Shown in pieces: positions 62,911 to 64,000 of a stretch of DNA of 64,000 nt. The number at the start of each line of letters is the position of its first letter. Position 1 is the first letter of the stretch. A program made the translations under genes and the position numbers. The stretch covers positions 5,155,001 to 5,219,000 of the forward strand of contig NZ_CP011567.1 in the NCBI RefSeq assembly GCF_001655615.1. The letters are read 5' to 3'. Origin of the DNA: Pseudomonas sp. GR 6-02. Its GTDB lineage: Bacteria > Pseudomonadota > Gammaproteobacteria > Pseudomonadales > Pseudomonadaceae. Below the pieces are notes generated by a model. It ran no database searches, was not told where the DNA came from, and saw only the letters and a program-made list of their open reading frames with translations.

Positions 62911-63693
62911 ATGACCGTCACCCTCAAAACCCCAGAGGACATCGCAAAAATGCGGATCGCCGGCAAATTGGCCGCCGATGTGCTGGAAATGATTGCCGAT
63001 TATGTCAAGCCGGGCGTTACCACCGAAGAGCTGGACCGCATCTGCCACGACTACATCGTCAACGAGCAGAAAGCCATTCCTGCCCCGCTCAACTACAAGG
63101 GCTTTCCGAAGTCGATCTGCACCTCGATCAACCACGTGGTCTGCCACGGCATCCCGAACGAGAAGCCGTTGAAGGATGGCGACACGCTGAACATCGACGT
63201 CACAGTGATCAAGGACGGCTACCACGGCGATACCAGCCGCATGTTCCACGTCGGCACCGTGCCGGTCTGGGCCGAGCGTCTGTCCCAGGTGACACAGGAA
63301 TGCATGTACAAGGCCATCGAACTGGTGAAACCCGGCTGCCGCCTGGGCGATATCGGTGAAGTGATCCAGAAGCACGCGGAAAAGAACGGTTTCTCGGTGG
63401 TTCGCGAGTTCTGCGGCCACGGCATCGGCAAGGTGTTCCACGAAGAACCGCAGATCCTGCACTACGGCCGCGCCGGCACCGGCATGGAACTGAAAGCCGG
63501 CATGACCTTCACCATCGAGCCGATGATCAACCAGGGCAAGGCCGACACCAAGGTGCTGGGCGATGGCTGGACCGCGATCACCAAGGACCGCAAGCTGTCG
63601 GCGCAATGGGAACACACTCTGCTGGTGACCGATACCGGCTACGAGATCTTCACCCTGCGCAGCGACGATACCATCCCGCGCGTTTCGGCCTGA
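62911..63693 (+). CDS. map: Methionine aminopeptidase type I
   Basis: 260-residue pita-bread metalloprotease that removes the initiator Met. Metal ligands: DTLNIDVTVIKDGYHGDTSRMF (two Asp), REFCGHGIGKVFHEEPQ (His), FTIEPMIN (Glu) and QWEHTLLVT (Glu). The Met at 62911 (MTVTLKTPEDIAKM) follows AGAGAGCC and suits the family; an upstream Met seven codons earlier is less likely. Divergent from rpsB, as in other gammaproteobacteria. Confidence 0.96.
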   Translation: MTVTLKTPEDIAKMRIAGKLAADVLEMIADYVKPGVTTEELDRICHDYIVNEQKAIPAPLNYKGFPKSICTSINHVVCHGIPNEKPLKDGDTLNIDVTVIKDGYHGDTSRMFHVGTVPVWAERLSQVTQECMYKAIELVKPGCRLGDIGEVIQKHAEKNGFSVVREFCGHGIGKVFHEEPQILHYGRAGTGMELKAGMTFTIEPMINQGKADTKVLGDGWTAITKDRKLSAQWEHTLLVTDTGYEIFTLRSDDTIPRVSA

Positions 63694-63738
63694 TCCCGCC
63701 CGCGCCGTTCCCAGCCTTATAGAAAGGAAAGCCAATCG

Positions 63739-64000
63739 ATGCCGCAGGTGGATCCCGAACTCTTCGACCGCGGCCAGTTCCAGGCTGAACTGGCCCTGAA
63801 GGCAAGCCCTATCGCTGCTTTCAAGAAGGCGATCCGTCAGGCCCGCGAAGTGCTCGACGAGCGGTTTCGCAGCGGCCGGGAGATTCGCCGGCTGATCGAG
63901 GATCGTGCCTGGTTCGTCGATAACATCCTGCAAAAGGCCTGGGAGCAATTCAACTGGAACTTCGAAGCCGACATCGCGCTGGTCGCGGTCGGCGGCTACG
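63739..64000 (+). CDS. glnD: [Protein-PII] uridylyltransferase, cut by window end
   Basis: First 87 codons of GlnD, the bifunctional enzyme that uridylylates and deuridylylates PII in response to glutamine. N-terminal [18 protein letters not shown], the helical [31 protein letters not shown] and the start of the nucleotidyltransferase motif (ALVAVGGYG) are visible. AGAAAGGAAAG precedes the ATG; 45 bp after map. Confidence 0.93.
   Translation, partial: MPQVDPELFDRGQFQAELALKASPIAAFKKAIRQAREVLDERFRSGREIRRLIEDRAWFVDNILQKAWEQFNWNFEADIALVAVGGY

Overview
The window is chromosomal DNA of a Pseudomonas of the P. fluorescens group. The evidence is the gene order mutS-fdxA-rsmZ-rpoS-nlpD-pcm-surE-truD-ispF-fghA-adhC-ispD-ftsB-eno-kdsA-pyrG-tilS-accA-dnaE-rnhB-lpxB-lpxA-fabZ-lpxD-skp-bamA-rseP-dxr-cdsA-uppS-frr-pyrH-tsf-rpsB // map-glnD, a GacA-controlled rsmZ sRNA gene, REP-type repeats, and high GC outside the accessory islands. 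Nearly all genes are on the minus strand.

Region 1 (1-6104) holds a LuxR-type response regulator cut by the window edge (probably erdR), a DTW-domain tRNA modification enzyme, a small secreted PA3611-like protein, a small ribbon-helix-helix protein, a LOG-family protein with a hairpin-rich leader, then recX, recA (with a LexA box) and pncC/cinA.

Region 2 (6185-24461) is a complete contractile phage tail without a head, between mutS and cinA. Read in transcription order (minus strand) it has: an S24/XRE repressor; an operator/promoter region; an orphan tail-fibre-assembly gene between duplicated terminators; a holin; a beta-helix tailspike-like gene; and tail genes in phage Mu order (gp37, DUF2635, sheath, tube, gp41 with a -1 frameshift extension, tape measure, gp43, gp44, gp45 spike, gp46, gp47, gp48). 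These are followed by a fibre and its assembly protein, an AT-rich O-acyltransferase gene broken by an in-frame amber codon, a GH19 endolysin and nested Rz/Rz1 spanins. No capsid, portal, terminase, integrase or replication gene is visible, so I read it as an R-type tailocin (phage-tail bacteriocin). Its regulation can be partly read from the sequence. Three 14-bp ATGC-N6-GCAT palindromes lie on and next to a good sigma70 promoter, and a fourth lies just upstream of the repressor gene. The repressor has the Ser/Lys dyad and Ala-Gly site expected for RecA-stimulated self-cleavage.

Region 3 (24661-38822) covers mismatch repair (mutS), ferredoxin FdxA, the Gac/Rsm sRNA RsmZ with its GacA box, rpoS-nlpD, the pcm-surE-truD-ispF cluster, glutathione-dependent formaldehyde detoxification (adhC-fghA with a divergent LysR regulator), ispD-ftsB and eno.

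Region 4 (38980-64000) is the housekeeping run: kdsA, pyrG, tilS, a REP pair, accA, dnaE, rnhB, the lipid A genes lpxB-lpxA-fabZ-lpxD, the outer-membrane assembly genes skp-bamA, rseP, dxr-cdsA-uppS, frr-pyrH, tsf and rpsB with a conserved leader, and the divergent map-glnD (glnD cut by the window end). Several intrinsic terminators fall inside gene runs (bamA/rseP, rpsB/tsf, sheath/tube) and probably set expression ratios.
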